Under the pieces are notes generated by a model, which was not told where the DNA came from, made no database searches, and was given only the letters and a program-made list of their open reading frames with translations. From Pseudomonadota bacterium (GTDB lineage: Bacteria; Pseudomonadota; Alphaproteobacteria; Rhodospirillales; Rhodospirillaceae), in the NCBI GenBank assembly GCA_023396465.1, contig JAEWWF010000033.1:1-7415 (forward strand): a stretch of DNA of 7,415 nt, read 5' to 3'. The position numbers and the translations under genes are program-made. How positions within the stretch are numbered: the first letter of the stretch is position 1; every line of letters starts with the position of its first letter. Positions 1-6,067 of the stretch are shown here, one piece after another.

Positions 1-2906
1 CGGGTATGGATGCCCATGGTCAGGCCGAAGCGGGTGTCGCGGATGGCCTTCACCACCGCGTCCAGCTCCGACGCCTTGTAGCGCACGACGTGCAGCACCG
101 GGCCGAACACCTCCCGCTCCAGCACGCCGATGTCGCGGATTTCATAGGCGACGGGGGCGAAGAAGGTGCCGCCGTCGCAGGCCGCCGGCACCTCCACCCG
201 GTGGATCAGCTTGGCGTCGCGGTCCATGCGGGCGGCATGGGCGAGCAGGCCGGCGCGGGCGTCGTCGTCGATGACCGGCCCGACATCGGTGGTCAGCAGC
301 GCCGGATCGCCAACCGTCAGTTCCTCCATGGCCCCCTTCAGCATGGCGATCATGCCGTCGGCGACGTCTTCCTGCACGTACATCACCCGCAGGGCGGAGC
401 AGCGTTGCCCGGCGGAGCCGAAGGCCGACAGGATGGCATCGCGGATCACCTGCTCCGGCAGGGCGGAGCTGTCGACGATCATGGCGTTCTGGCCGCCGGT
501 CTCGGCGATCAGCGGCGCCATGCCGCCGGCCCGCTCGGCCAGGGTGCGGCTGATGATGTGGGCGACCTCCACCGATCCGGTGAAGGCGACGCCGGCGACG
601 CGCGGGTCTTTCACCAGCGTCGCGCCCACCGTCTCGCCACGGCCGGGCAGCAGCGCCAGCACGTCGCCCGGCACCCCCGCCTCGTGGAACAGGGCGACGG
701 TGGCGGCGGCGATCAGGCTGGTCTGTTCCGCCGGCTTGGCGATCACCGCGTTGCCGGCCGCCAGGGCCGCCGTCACCTGGCCGGTGAAGATGGCAAGCGG
801 GAAGTTCCACGGGCTGATGCACAGGAAGATGCCGCGGCCGCGCATTTCCACCTGCGCCGCCCGGCCGCCGTCCAGGGTCGGCATGGCGACCGCCTGGCCG
901 AAGGTTTCGCGGCAGCGGCGGGCGTAGTAGCGCAGGAAGTCCACCGCCTCGCGCACCTCGGCGACGGCATCGCTGACGGTCTTGCCGGCCTCGCGCACGC
1001 AGATGGCCATGAGCGCCGGCATCCGCGCCTCCATCATGGCGGCGACGGTCTCGAAGCAGCGGGCGCGGGTGTCGGGGTCGGTGGCGTCCCAGCCCTGCCA
1101 TGCCGCCTCGGCACGGGCGAGCGCCTCCTGCACGTCGTCGGCGGTGGCTTCGGTCAGGTGGCCGACGACGCGGGAGCGGTCGGCCGGGTCGGTGACCGGG
1201 CGGCCGTTGCCGGTGCGCAGGCTGCCGCCGATGACCGGCCCGCCCTGCCAGCTGCCGCAGCCGGCGGTTTCCATGGCGCGATCCACGGGGGCGAGGCGGG
1301 TGAAGTCCGACAGGTCGATGCCGCGGGCGTTCAGCCGGCCGTCGGGGAACAGGTCGCGCGGCTGCGGGATGTGCGGGTGGCGCTTCGGCGTCAGCGAGGC
1401 CAGACGCTCCACCGGGTCGGTGATGATCGCCTCGATGGGGGTGCGGTCGTCCACCAGCCGGTTGACGAAGCTGGTGTTGGCGCCGTTCTCCAGCAGGCGG
1501 CGGACGAGATAGCTCAGCAGCTCGGCATGGCCGCCGACCGGCGCATAGATGCGGCAGGGCACGTTGCGCTTGTTGTGGCCGACGATCTCGTCATACAGCT
1601 CCTCGCCCATGCCGTGCAGGCGCTGGAACTCGAACGCCTTGTCGCCGCCCAGCTCCAGGATGGTCGCCACCGTGTGGGCGTTGTGGGTGGCGAACTGGGG
1701 GAAGAACAGGTCGTCGTGGGCCAGCAGCTTCTTGGCGCAGGCGATGTAGCTGACGTCGGTGGTGACCTTGCGGGTCCACACCGGATAGCCCTCCAGCCCC
1801 AGTTCCTGGCTGCGCTTGATTTCCGTATCCCAGTAGGCGCCCTTCACCAGCCGCACGTTCATGCGGCGGCCGACGCGCTCCACCATGCCGGCCAGCACGT
1901 CGATGACGGCGCGGGTGCGCTTGGCATAGGCCTGGATGGCGAGGCCGAAGCCGTTCCAGCCTTCCAGCGACGGGTCGGCGTAAACCTTCTCGATCAGTTC
2001 CAGCGACAGTTCCAGCCGCTCCGCTTCCTCGGCATCGACGCAGAAGCCGATGTCGTACTGGCGGGCCTGCCGGGCCAGGGTGAGCAGACGGCCGGCCAGC
2101 ACGTCGAGCATCTCCGCCCGCCGCGCCGGTTCATAGCGCGGGTGCAGGGCCGACAGCTTGACCGAGATGCCGTTACCCTCGATCACGCCCTTGCCGGCGG
2201 CATTGCGGCCGATGGCATCGATGGCGGTCTGATAGGCGCGGTAGTAGCGGGCGGCGTCTTCCTCGGTGCGGGCGGCCTCGCCCAGCATGTCGAAGGAATA
2301 GCGGTAGCCCTTCTTCACCATCTCCTGGCCGCGCTCCATGGCTTCCTCGATGGTGCGGCCGAGCACGAACTGGCGGCCCATGACGCGCATGGCCTGGCGC
2401 AGCGCCTGGCGGATCACCGGCTCGCCCAGACGCGCCACCATGCGGCGCAGCGTGCCCTGCGGCGCGTCGGCCGGCAGGTCGGTGGGACCGAGCAGGCGGC
2501 CGGTGAGCATCAGCCCGAGGGTGGAGGCATTGACGAAGATGGACCGCGACGACCCCAGATGCTTTTCCCAGTCGGTGCCGGCGATCTTGTCGTGGATCAG
2601 GCGGTCGGCGGTTTCCGGGTCGGGCACGCGCAACAGCGCCTCGGCCAGGCACATGAGCACCAGGCCTTCTTCCGTCGACAGGTCGTATTCGTTCATGAAG
2701 GCGTCGATGCCCGACCGCAGGGTGCGGTTGGCGCGCACCGCCTCCACCAGCGTATAGGCGGTACGGCCGATGCGGTCACGGGCCTCGGCGGGAAGGGCCG
2801 CCTCGGCCAGCAGGTCGGCGACCAGCGTGTCCTCGTCACCGCGATAGGTGGCCTGGAGGAGATCGCGCCAGGCGGGGGCCGGCGGAGCGTCGTCACGGAA
2901 AATCAT
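1..2906 (-). CDS. putA: Bifunctional proline dehydrogenase / L-glutamate gamma-semialdehyde dehydrogenase PutA (C-terminus beyond window)
   Basis: PutA oxidises proline to glutamate in two steps: an FAD proline dehydrogenase (PRODH) makes pyrroline-5-carboxylate, and an NAD-dependent aldehyde dehydrogenase (ALDH) oxidises the semialdehyde. The frame is open from the ATG at 2906 to the left edge, giving 968 residues. The PRODH barrel shows SVKLSALHPRY (Lys about 250, the counterpart of E. coli Lys329), LVKGAYWD (about 353) and YLVRRLLENGANTSFVN with the substrate-binding Arg pair at about 469-470. The ALDH domain shows SPWNFPLAIF (Asn about 701), ETGGQNA (general base Glu about 802) and GQRCSALR (catalytic Cys about 836). 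It ends at GLTMGIHT, so the last conserved ALDH segment is off the edge. The N-terminus starts about 80 residues later than E. coli PutA, so the ribbon-helix-helix DNA-binding domain is absent. GGGAG (2917-2921) lies 10 nt before the start. Regulation is probably by the divergent Lrp-type protein. Whether a type-B C-terminal extension follows cannot be seen. Confidence 0.97.
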   Translation of the reverse strand, partial: MIFRDDAPPAPAWRDLLQATYRGDEDTLVADLLAEAALPAEARDRIGRTAYTLVEAVRANRTLRSGIDAFMNEYDLSTEEGLVLMCLAEALLRVPDPETADRLIHDKIAGTDWEKHLGSSRSIFVNASTLGLMLTGRLLGPTDLPADAPQGTLRRMVARLGEPVIRQALRQAMRVMGRQFVLGRTIEEAMERGQEMVKKGYRYSFDMLGEAARTEEDAARYYRAYQTAIDAIGRNAAGKGVIEGNGISVKLSALHPRYEPARRAEMLDVLAGRLLTLARQARQYDIGFCVDAEEAERLELSLELIEKVYADPSLEGWNGFGLAIQAYAKRTRAVIDVLAGMVERVGRRMNVRLVKGAYWDTEIKRSQELGLEGYPVWTRKVTTDVSYIACAKKLLAHDDLFFPQFATHNAHTVATILELGGDKAFEFQRLHGMGEELYDEIVGHNKRNVPCRIYAPVGGHAELLSYLVRRLLENGANTSFVNRLVDDRTPIEAIITDPVERLASLTPKRHPHIPQPRDLFPDGRLNARGIDLSDFTRLAPVDRAMETAGCGSWQGGPVIGGSLRTGNGRPVTDPADRSRVVGHLTEATADDVQEALARAEAAWQGWDATDPDTRARCFETVAAMMEARMPALMAICVREAGKTVSDAVAEVREAVDFLRYYARRCRETFGQAVAMPTLDGGRAAQVEMRGRGIFLCISPWNFPLAIFTGQVTAALAAGNAVIAKPAEQTSLIAAATVALFHEAGVPGDVLALLPGRGETVGATLVKDPRVAGVAFTGSVEVAHIISRTLAERAGGMAPLIAETGGQNAMIVDSSALPEQVIRDAILSAFGSAGQRCSALRVMYVQEDVADGMIAMLKGAMEELTVGDPALLTTDVGPVIDDDARAGLLAHAARMDRDAKLIHRVEVPAACDGGTFFAPVAYEIRDIGVLEREVFGPVLHVVRYKASELDAVVKAIRDTRFGLTMGIHT

Positions 2907-3078
2907 GATGCACCAACTCCCAAGGGGCGGCGGTCCGCCGGATGGTCCCTGATGGTCCAGAGATGTGGGCGCAGCGTAACAAAATCCATGCAGAGGATTT
3001 TGCTTTGTTTTGGCGAGACGACAGAAGATTATTCCGGCCTGGATGCCTGGAGCAGATCATCACGCCATAGAGAAGGGC
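2907..3078. promoter_or_regulatory. Divergent putA/lrp intergenic control region
   Basis: This 172-bp spacer separates the start codons of the two divergent genes and is less GC-rich than its flanks around 2978-3035. It holds a 23-bp dyad (2980-3002), a direct repeat GATGGTCC (2941-2948 and 2951-2958, 10-bp period) and a GC dyad CGGCGG-T-CCGCCG (2928-2940). A weak sigma70-like pair for the rightward gene is possible: TTGTTT at 3005-3010 and GATTAT at 3027-3032, spacer 16. It would put the dyad at roughly -40 to -60. I could not pick a convincing putA promoter by eye. The arrangement fits an Lrp-type protein controlling both itself and putA; the exact sites are inference. Confidence 0.6.
2980..3002. 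promoter_or_regulatory. Candidate Lrp/PutR operator (8-bp perfect inverted repeat)
   Basis: CAAAATCC (2980-2987) and GGATTTTG (2995-3002) are perfect inverted arms around a 7-nt spacer. The arms are AT-rich in an otherwise GC-rich region, and the site sits about 75 bp from both start codons in the spacer between putA and its presumed regulator. Lrp-family proteins bind degenerate AT-rich dyads of similar size as dimers or octamers. The dyad is plain in the sequence; its role as an operator is inference. Confidence 0.5.
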
Positions 3079-3570
3079 ATGAGCAGAGAAATCGATCAGA
3101 TCGACCGCAAAATCCTGCGCGAACTCCAAGCCGACGGACGCCTGTCCAACACGGAACTGTCGCGGCGGGTGAACCTGTCGCAGACGCCATGCCTGGAGCG
3201 GGTGCGGCGGCTGGAGCGGGACGGCTACATCCAGGGCTACCGCGCCCTGCTCGACCCGCATCAATTGGGGCGGTCGGTGATGTGCTTCATCGAGGTGGCG
3301 CTCGACCGCACGACGCCGGACGTGTTCGACCGCTTCCGGGACGCCGTGCTCGACATGCCGGAGGTGATGGAGTGCCACATGATCACCGGCGGCCTCGACT
3401 ACCTGCTGAAGGTGCGGCTGGCCGACATGGGCGAGTATCGCCGCTTCCTGGGCGACAGTCTGGTCAGCCTGCCCGGCGTCAAGGCCACCCACACCTATGT
3501 GGTGATGGAGGAAGTGAAAACCGACAACATGATCCCGGTCGAGGAACCGGCGGGCGCGGGGCGGCGCTGA
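3079..3570 (+). CDS. lrp: Lrp/AsnC-family transcriptional regulator, probably the proline-responsive regulator of putA (PutR role)
   Basis: A 163-residue leucine-responsive-regulator family protein. Residues about 5-60 form the N-terminal helix-turn-helix: IDQIDRKILRELQ, then LSNTELSRRVNLSQTPCLERVRRLERDGYIQGY. Residues about 68-150 form the RAM/effector domain, with ECHMITGGLDYLLKVR and LPGVKATHTYVVMEEVK. Much of this matches E. coli Lrp as I remember it, so it belongs to the Lrp branch proper rather than a distant AsnC paralogue. Many alphaproteobacteria have an Lrp-family PutR divergent from putA that activates it with proline, and the position here fits. The ATG at 3079 was chosen because it starts just before the conserved IDxIDRKIL. 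AGAAGG at 3071-3076 is unusually close (2 nt), so an in-frame ATG at 3043 or TTG at 3010 remain possible starts. The C-terminal tail (EEPAGAGRR) is not conserved. Co-effector is untested. Confidence 0.93.
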   Translation: MSREIDQIDRKILRELQADGRLSNTELSRRVNLSQTPCLERVRRLERDGYIQGYRALLDPHQLGRSVMCFIEVALDRTTPDVFDRFRDAVLDMPEVMECHMITGGLDYLLKVRLADMGEYRRFLGDSLVSLPGVKATHTYVVMEEVKTDNMIPVEEPAGAGRR

Positions 3571-3587
3571 GGGCAGCGCCGCCCCGC
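3556..3587. terminator. GC-rich hairpin between convergent genes, possible bidirectional terminator
   Basis: A perfect 13-bp stem pairs 3556-3568 with 3575-3587 around a 6-nt loop. It overlaps the last codons and the TGA of the Lrp-type gene and ends 5 bp from the stop of the convergent metY fusion. No T-tract follows on either strand, so it is not a textbook intrinsic terminator. As a stable structure between two converging genes it could still stop or protect both transcripts. Confidence 0.5.
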
Positions 3588-3592
3588 CGCCA

Positions 3593-5398
3593 TCACCCGG
3601 CGGCGGCGGTCAGCGCCAGGTCGAGGTCGCGGATCAGGTCGTCGGCGGTTTCCAGGCCGATGGACAGGCGGATCACCTCCGGCCCCGCCCCAGCGGCGAT
3701 CTGCTGCGCCTCCGTCAATTGGCGGTGGGTGGTGGAGGCCGGGTGCAGGATCAGCGAGCGGGTATCGCCGATGTTGGCGAGGTGGCTGAACACCTGCACG
3801 TTCTCCACCACCTTGCGCCCGACCTCGTAGCCGCCCCTGACGCCGATGGTGAACACCGCGCCGCAGCCCTTGGGCAGGTACTTCTCCGCCAGCGCCCGGT
3901 AGGGCGAGCCCGGCAGCCCGGCGTAGGACACCCACTCCACCTGCGGATGGCGGCTGAGGAACTCGGCCACCCGCGCCGCATTCTCCACATGGCGGTCCAT
4001 GCGGACGTGCAGGGTCTCGATGCCGGTGATGGTCAGGAAGGCATTTTGCGGCGACAGCGCCGGGCCGAAATCGCGCAGGGCGACGGCACGGGCCTTGGTG
4101 GTGAAGGCGAAGTCGCCAAAGGTCTCGAAGAAGGTGAGGCCGTGATAGGCCGGCTCCGGCTTGGTCAGGGACGGGAACTTGTCGGTCCGCGCCCAGTCGA
4201 AGCGCCCCGATTCCACCACGCAGCCGCCCACCGCATTGCCGTGCCCGCCGAGGAACTTGGTGGTGGAGTGGACGACGATGTCCGCCCCCCACTCGATCGG
4301 CCGCAGCAGGTAGGGGGTGGCCATGGTGTTGTCGACGATCAACGGCACGCCGGCCTCGTGCGCAACGGCCGCCACCTTCTCGATGTCCACCACGATGCCG
4401 CCGGGGTTGGCCAGCGCCTCGATGAAGATGGCCTTGCACTTGGGCGTCAGCGCCTTGCGGAAGTTTTCCGGGTCGGTCGGGTCGACGAAGTGGCAGGTCC
4501 AGCCGAGTTTGCGGAACGACAGGCCGAACTGGGTGATGGAACCGCCGTAGAGGTTGCGCGACGCCACGAACTCGTCACCCGGCTCCAGCAGGGTGAAGAA
4601 GGTGAGGAACTGCGCCGCATGGCCGGAGGCGCAGGCGACGGCGGCGCGGCCGCCCTCCAGGCTCGCCACCCGTTCCTCCAGCACGCTGACGGTCGGGTTG
4701 GTCAGGCGGGAGTAGATGTAGCCGAAGGTATGCAGGTTGAACAGCGACGCCGCATGGTCGGCATCGTCGAACACGTAGCTGCTGGTCTGGTAGATGGGCG
4801 TGATGCGGGCGCCGGTGGTGGGGTCGGGCGCGGCACCGGCGTGGATGGCGCGGGTCTCGAAGCCAAAACTGAGGTTCTTGTCCGGCCCCGTCGGCTCGGC
4901 AGCGCCCTCCTTGGGGGCCTTGCGCGGCTTGGCGGAGATGATGCCGGAATTGACGCCGGACCACGACAGTTCGCCGCCCAGTCGGCCGTATTCGATCTTC
5001 GGGCAGCGGTCCATGATGACGGTCAGCCCGGCCGCCTCGGCGCGGGCGGCGGCCGCGTCGTCGCGCACCGACAGCTGCATCCACACCACCGGAATGCCAA
5101 GCGCGATGGCCTCGTCCACCACCGGCCCGACCTGATCGGAGCGACGGAAGATGTCCACCATGTCGACCGTCTCGGGGATGGAGCGCAGGTCGGCATAGAC
5201 CGTCTCGCCCAGCAGGCTCTGCCCGGCGGCGCCGGGATTGACCGGGATGACCCGGTATCCCTTCTCCTGAAGATACTTCATGACGAAGTAGCTGGGGCGG
5301 TTCCAGTTGGTGCTGGCGCCGACCATGGCGATGGTCTTCACCTCCCGCAGGATGCGGGCCAGAACCACGTCGGGATAGCTGAGCGGAGCGGCGGTCAT
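3593..5398 (-). CDS. metY: CoA-binding domain / O-acetylhomoserine sulfhydrylase (MetY) fusion protein
   Basis: One uninterrupted 601-residue frame with two parts. Residues about 10-145 are a YccU-type CoA-binding (Rossmann) domain: TIAMVGAST, YRVIPVNPG, WMQLSVRDDAAA and VIMDRCPKIEYGRL. A charged, Pro/Ala-rich linker (about 155-175) follows. Residues about 178-601 are a full-length PLP enzyme of the Cys/Met-metabolism family that makes homocysteine from O-acetylhomoserine and sulfide. It shows YSRLTNPT (Tyr229, Arg231), LIVDNTMATP (Asp356, pyridine-N contact), STTKFLGGHGN (PLP lysine Lys381) and SHLANIGDTRSLILHPASTTH near the end. The length and the HPASTTH region point to MetY rather than cystathionine synthase. 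The ATG at 5398 was chosen because it precedes the CoA-binding fold closely and has GGAAAAGG about 12 nt upstream; an in-frame ATG at 5515 would add a Trp/Arg-rich, unconserved stretch. No ATG, GTG or TTG lies near the junction, so MetY cannot start separately there by a usual codon. These two functions are commonly separate neighbouring genes. Confidence 0.94.
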   Translation of the reverse strand: MTAAPLSYPDVVLARILREVKTIAMVGASTNWNRPSYFVMKYLQEKGYRVIPVNPGAAGQSLLGETVYADLRSIPETVDMVDIFRRSDQVGPVVDEAIALGIPVVWMQLSVRDDAAAARAEAAGLTVIMDRCPKIEYGRLGGELSWSGVNSGIISAKPRKAPKEGAAEPTGPDKNLSFGFETRAIHAGAAPDPTTGARITPIYQTSSYVFDDADHAASLFNLHTFGYIYSRLTNPTVSVLEERVASLEGGRAAVACASGHAAQFLTFFTLLEPGDEFVASRNLYGGSITQFGLSFRKLGWTCHFVDPTDPENFRKALTPKCKAIFIEALANPGGIVVDIEKVAAVAHEAGVPLIVDNTMATPYLLRPIEWGADIVVHSTTKFLGGHGNAVGGCVVESGRFDWARTDKFPSLTKPEPAYHGLTFFETFGDFAFTTKARAVALRDFGPALSPQNAFLTITGIETLHVRMDRHVENAARVAEFLSRHPQVEWVSYAGLPGSPYRALAEKYLPKGCGAVFTIGVRGGYEVGRKVVENVQVFSHLANIGDTRSLILHPASTTHRQLTEAQQIAAGAGPEVIRLSIGLETADDLIRDLDLALTAAAG

Positions 5399-5432
5399 TG
5401 GACGTCGGGCCTTTTCCCTGTTCTTGTACTGC

Positions 5433-5452
5433 GGTCGCCAGACTAGCCGACC
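5433..5452 (-). other. Small hairpin in the leader of the metY fusion
   Basis: On the minus strand GGTCG and CGACC can pair across a 10-nt loop, about 35-54 nt before the fusion start codon. Sulfur genes of alphaproteobacteria often carry SAM-II riboswitches, but I see no match to that consensus here. The hairpin is weak and may be chance in GC-rich DNA. Confidence 0.2.
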
Positions 5453-5572
5453 ATCGCCGCCGCCGCCACAGGCCGCGCGTGCCGTTGCCCGCCACCATCT
5501 CCTGTTGATAATCATGGGTATTCACTGCACCATCGGCATCTACCGCACCGTATCAACGGAAGGAAAGCCTGC

Positions 5573-5959
5573 ATGATCCGCCCCGTGCTGACCGTCATCA
5601 CCGGCCTACTGGTGTTGCCCGCCGCCGCCATGGCCGAGGACGTCACGTACAGCGACGAGTACACCCGCTGCATGGACGCCTCCGGTGGCGTCACCATGGA
5701 CATGATCGAGTGCATGTCGGACGAATATCAGCGCTGGGACGCGAAGCTGAACGCTGCCTACAAGGCTGCCAACGTGGCCAGCCCGGAGCGGCAGAAGGCG
5801 TTACAGGCGGCGCAGCGGGCATGGATCAAGTACCGCGATGCCAATTGCGAGTACTACAACGACCCCGACGGCGGCTCCCTGGCCCACATTGCCGCCAACA
5901 GCTGCATGCTCACCATGACGGCGGAGCGCGCGACCGAACTGATGAGCCTCACCCCTTAA
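5573..5959 (+). CDS. Exported LprI/DUF1311-like small protein
   Basis: A 128-residue protein with a Sec-type signal peptide: MIRP, a hydrophobic core about residues 5-18, then AMA before ED, so cleavage is expected after about residue 21. The mature part of about 107 residues resembles the DUF1311/LprI family (lysozyme-inhibitor-like proteins of the envelope): CMSDEYQRWDAKLNAAYKAA, then AQRAWIKYRDANCEYY, then a late NSCMLTMTAERATEL. Four cysteines (33, 47, 92, 111) would allow two disulfides, which fits a periplasmic location. The start is supported by GGAAGGA at 5558-5564 with about 8 nt to the ATG. It is transcribed divergently from the metY fusion and has no functional link to it that I can see. 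Lysozyme inhibition is known for only some family members, so the function here is unproven. Confidence 0.85.
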   Translation: MIRPVLTVITGLLVLPAAAMAEDVTYSDEYTRCMDASGGVTMDMIECMSDEYQRWDAKLNAAYKAANVASPERQKALQAAQRAWIKYRDANCEYYNDPDGGSLAHIAANSCMLTMTAERATELMSLTP

Positions 5960-5969
5960 TACCCAACTC

Positions 5970-5990
5970 GGCGGTTCATACGACACCGCC
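5970..5990 (+). terminator. Weak hairpin after the LprI-like gene
   Basis: GGCGGT (5970-5975) can pair with ACCGCC (5985-5990) across a 9-nt loop, 10 nt after the TAA stop. A pyrimidine-rich run (TCCCCTCCTTCT) follows instead of a clean T-tract. It is a possible weak terminator between this gene and the ATP-grasp gene. Confidence 0.35.
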
Positions 5991-6035
5991 TCCCCTCCTT
6001 CTGTCGGAATTGAGCATCCCGAGGCCGGTCCTTCA

Positions 6036-6055
6036 GCATGAACGCCCGTTCATGC
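6036..6055. promoter_or_regulatory. Near-perfect palindrome in front of the ATP-grasp gene
   Basis: GCATGAACG (6036-6044) and CGTTCATGC (6047-6055) are perfect 9-bp inverted arms separated by CC. The dyad ends one base before the Shine-Dalgarno sequence of the ATP-grasp gene. As DNA it has the size and symmetry of a dimeric repressor site. As RNA it would fold into a hairpin abutting the ribosome binding site. Either role is inference. Confidence 0.5.
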
Positions 6056-6056
6056 C

Positions 6057-6061
6057 GGAGG
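6057..6061 (+). promoter_or_regulatory. Shine-Dalgarno sequence that decides the ATP-grasp start
   Basis: GGAGG lies 6 nt before the ATG at 6068. The alternative in-frame ATG at 6038 lies inside the palindrome arm and has only a poor GAGG far upstream (about 13 nt), so 6068 is preferred. Confidence 0.75.
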
Positions 6062-6067
6062 CTGGTT

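Noticed and set aside
2893..3492. A 199-codon minus-strand frame covering the putA leader and the Lrp-type gene
   Set aside because: It is antisense to a clear Lrp-family domain and would overlap the putA start and the operator region; the translation has no recognisable family.
6..3830. A very long plus-strand open frame (1,274 codons) antisense to putA and running through the Lrp-type gene in another frame
   Set aside because: Its translation is rich in Gly, Ala, Arg, His, Gln and Asp with no recognisable domain, as expected of the frame opposite a GC-rich gene. putA on the other strand has conserved catalytic motifs throughout, and the Lrp-type protein occupies a different frame from 3079.
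3719..5446. A 575-codon plus-strand open frame opposite the metY fusion
   Set aside because: Low-complexity Gly/Val/Asp/His/Arg-rich translation lying exactly opposite a conserved PLP enzyme; a shadow frame.
5399..5515. N-terminal extension of the metY fusion to the ATG at 5515
   Set aside because: The extra 39 residues are Trp/Arg/Gly-rich and unconserved, no Shine-Dalgarno precedes that ATG, and the CoA-binding fold begins naturally just after the ATG at 5398.
5399..5572. SAM riboswitch in the leader of the metY fusion
   Set aside because: SAM-II elements are common before sulfur genes in alphaproteobacteria, so I looked, but the minus-strand leader shows no consensus match, only a weak 5-bp hairpin.
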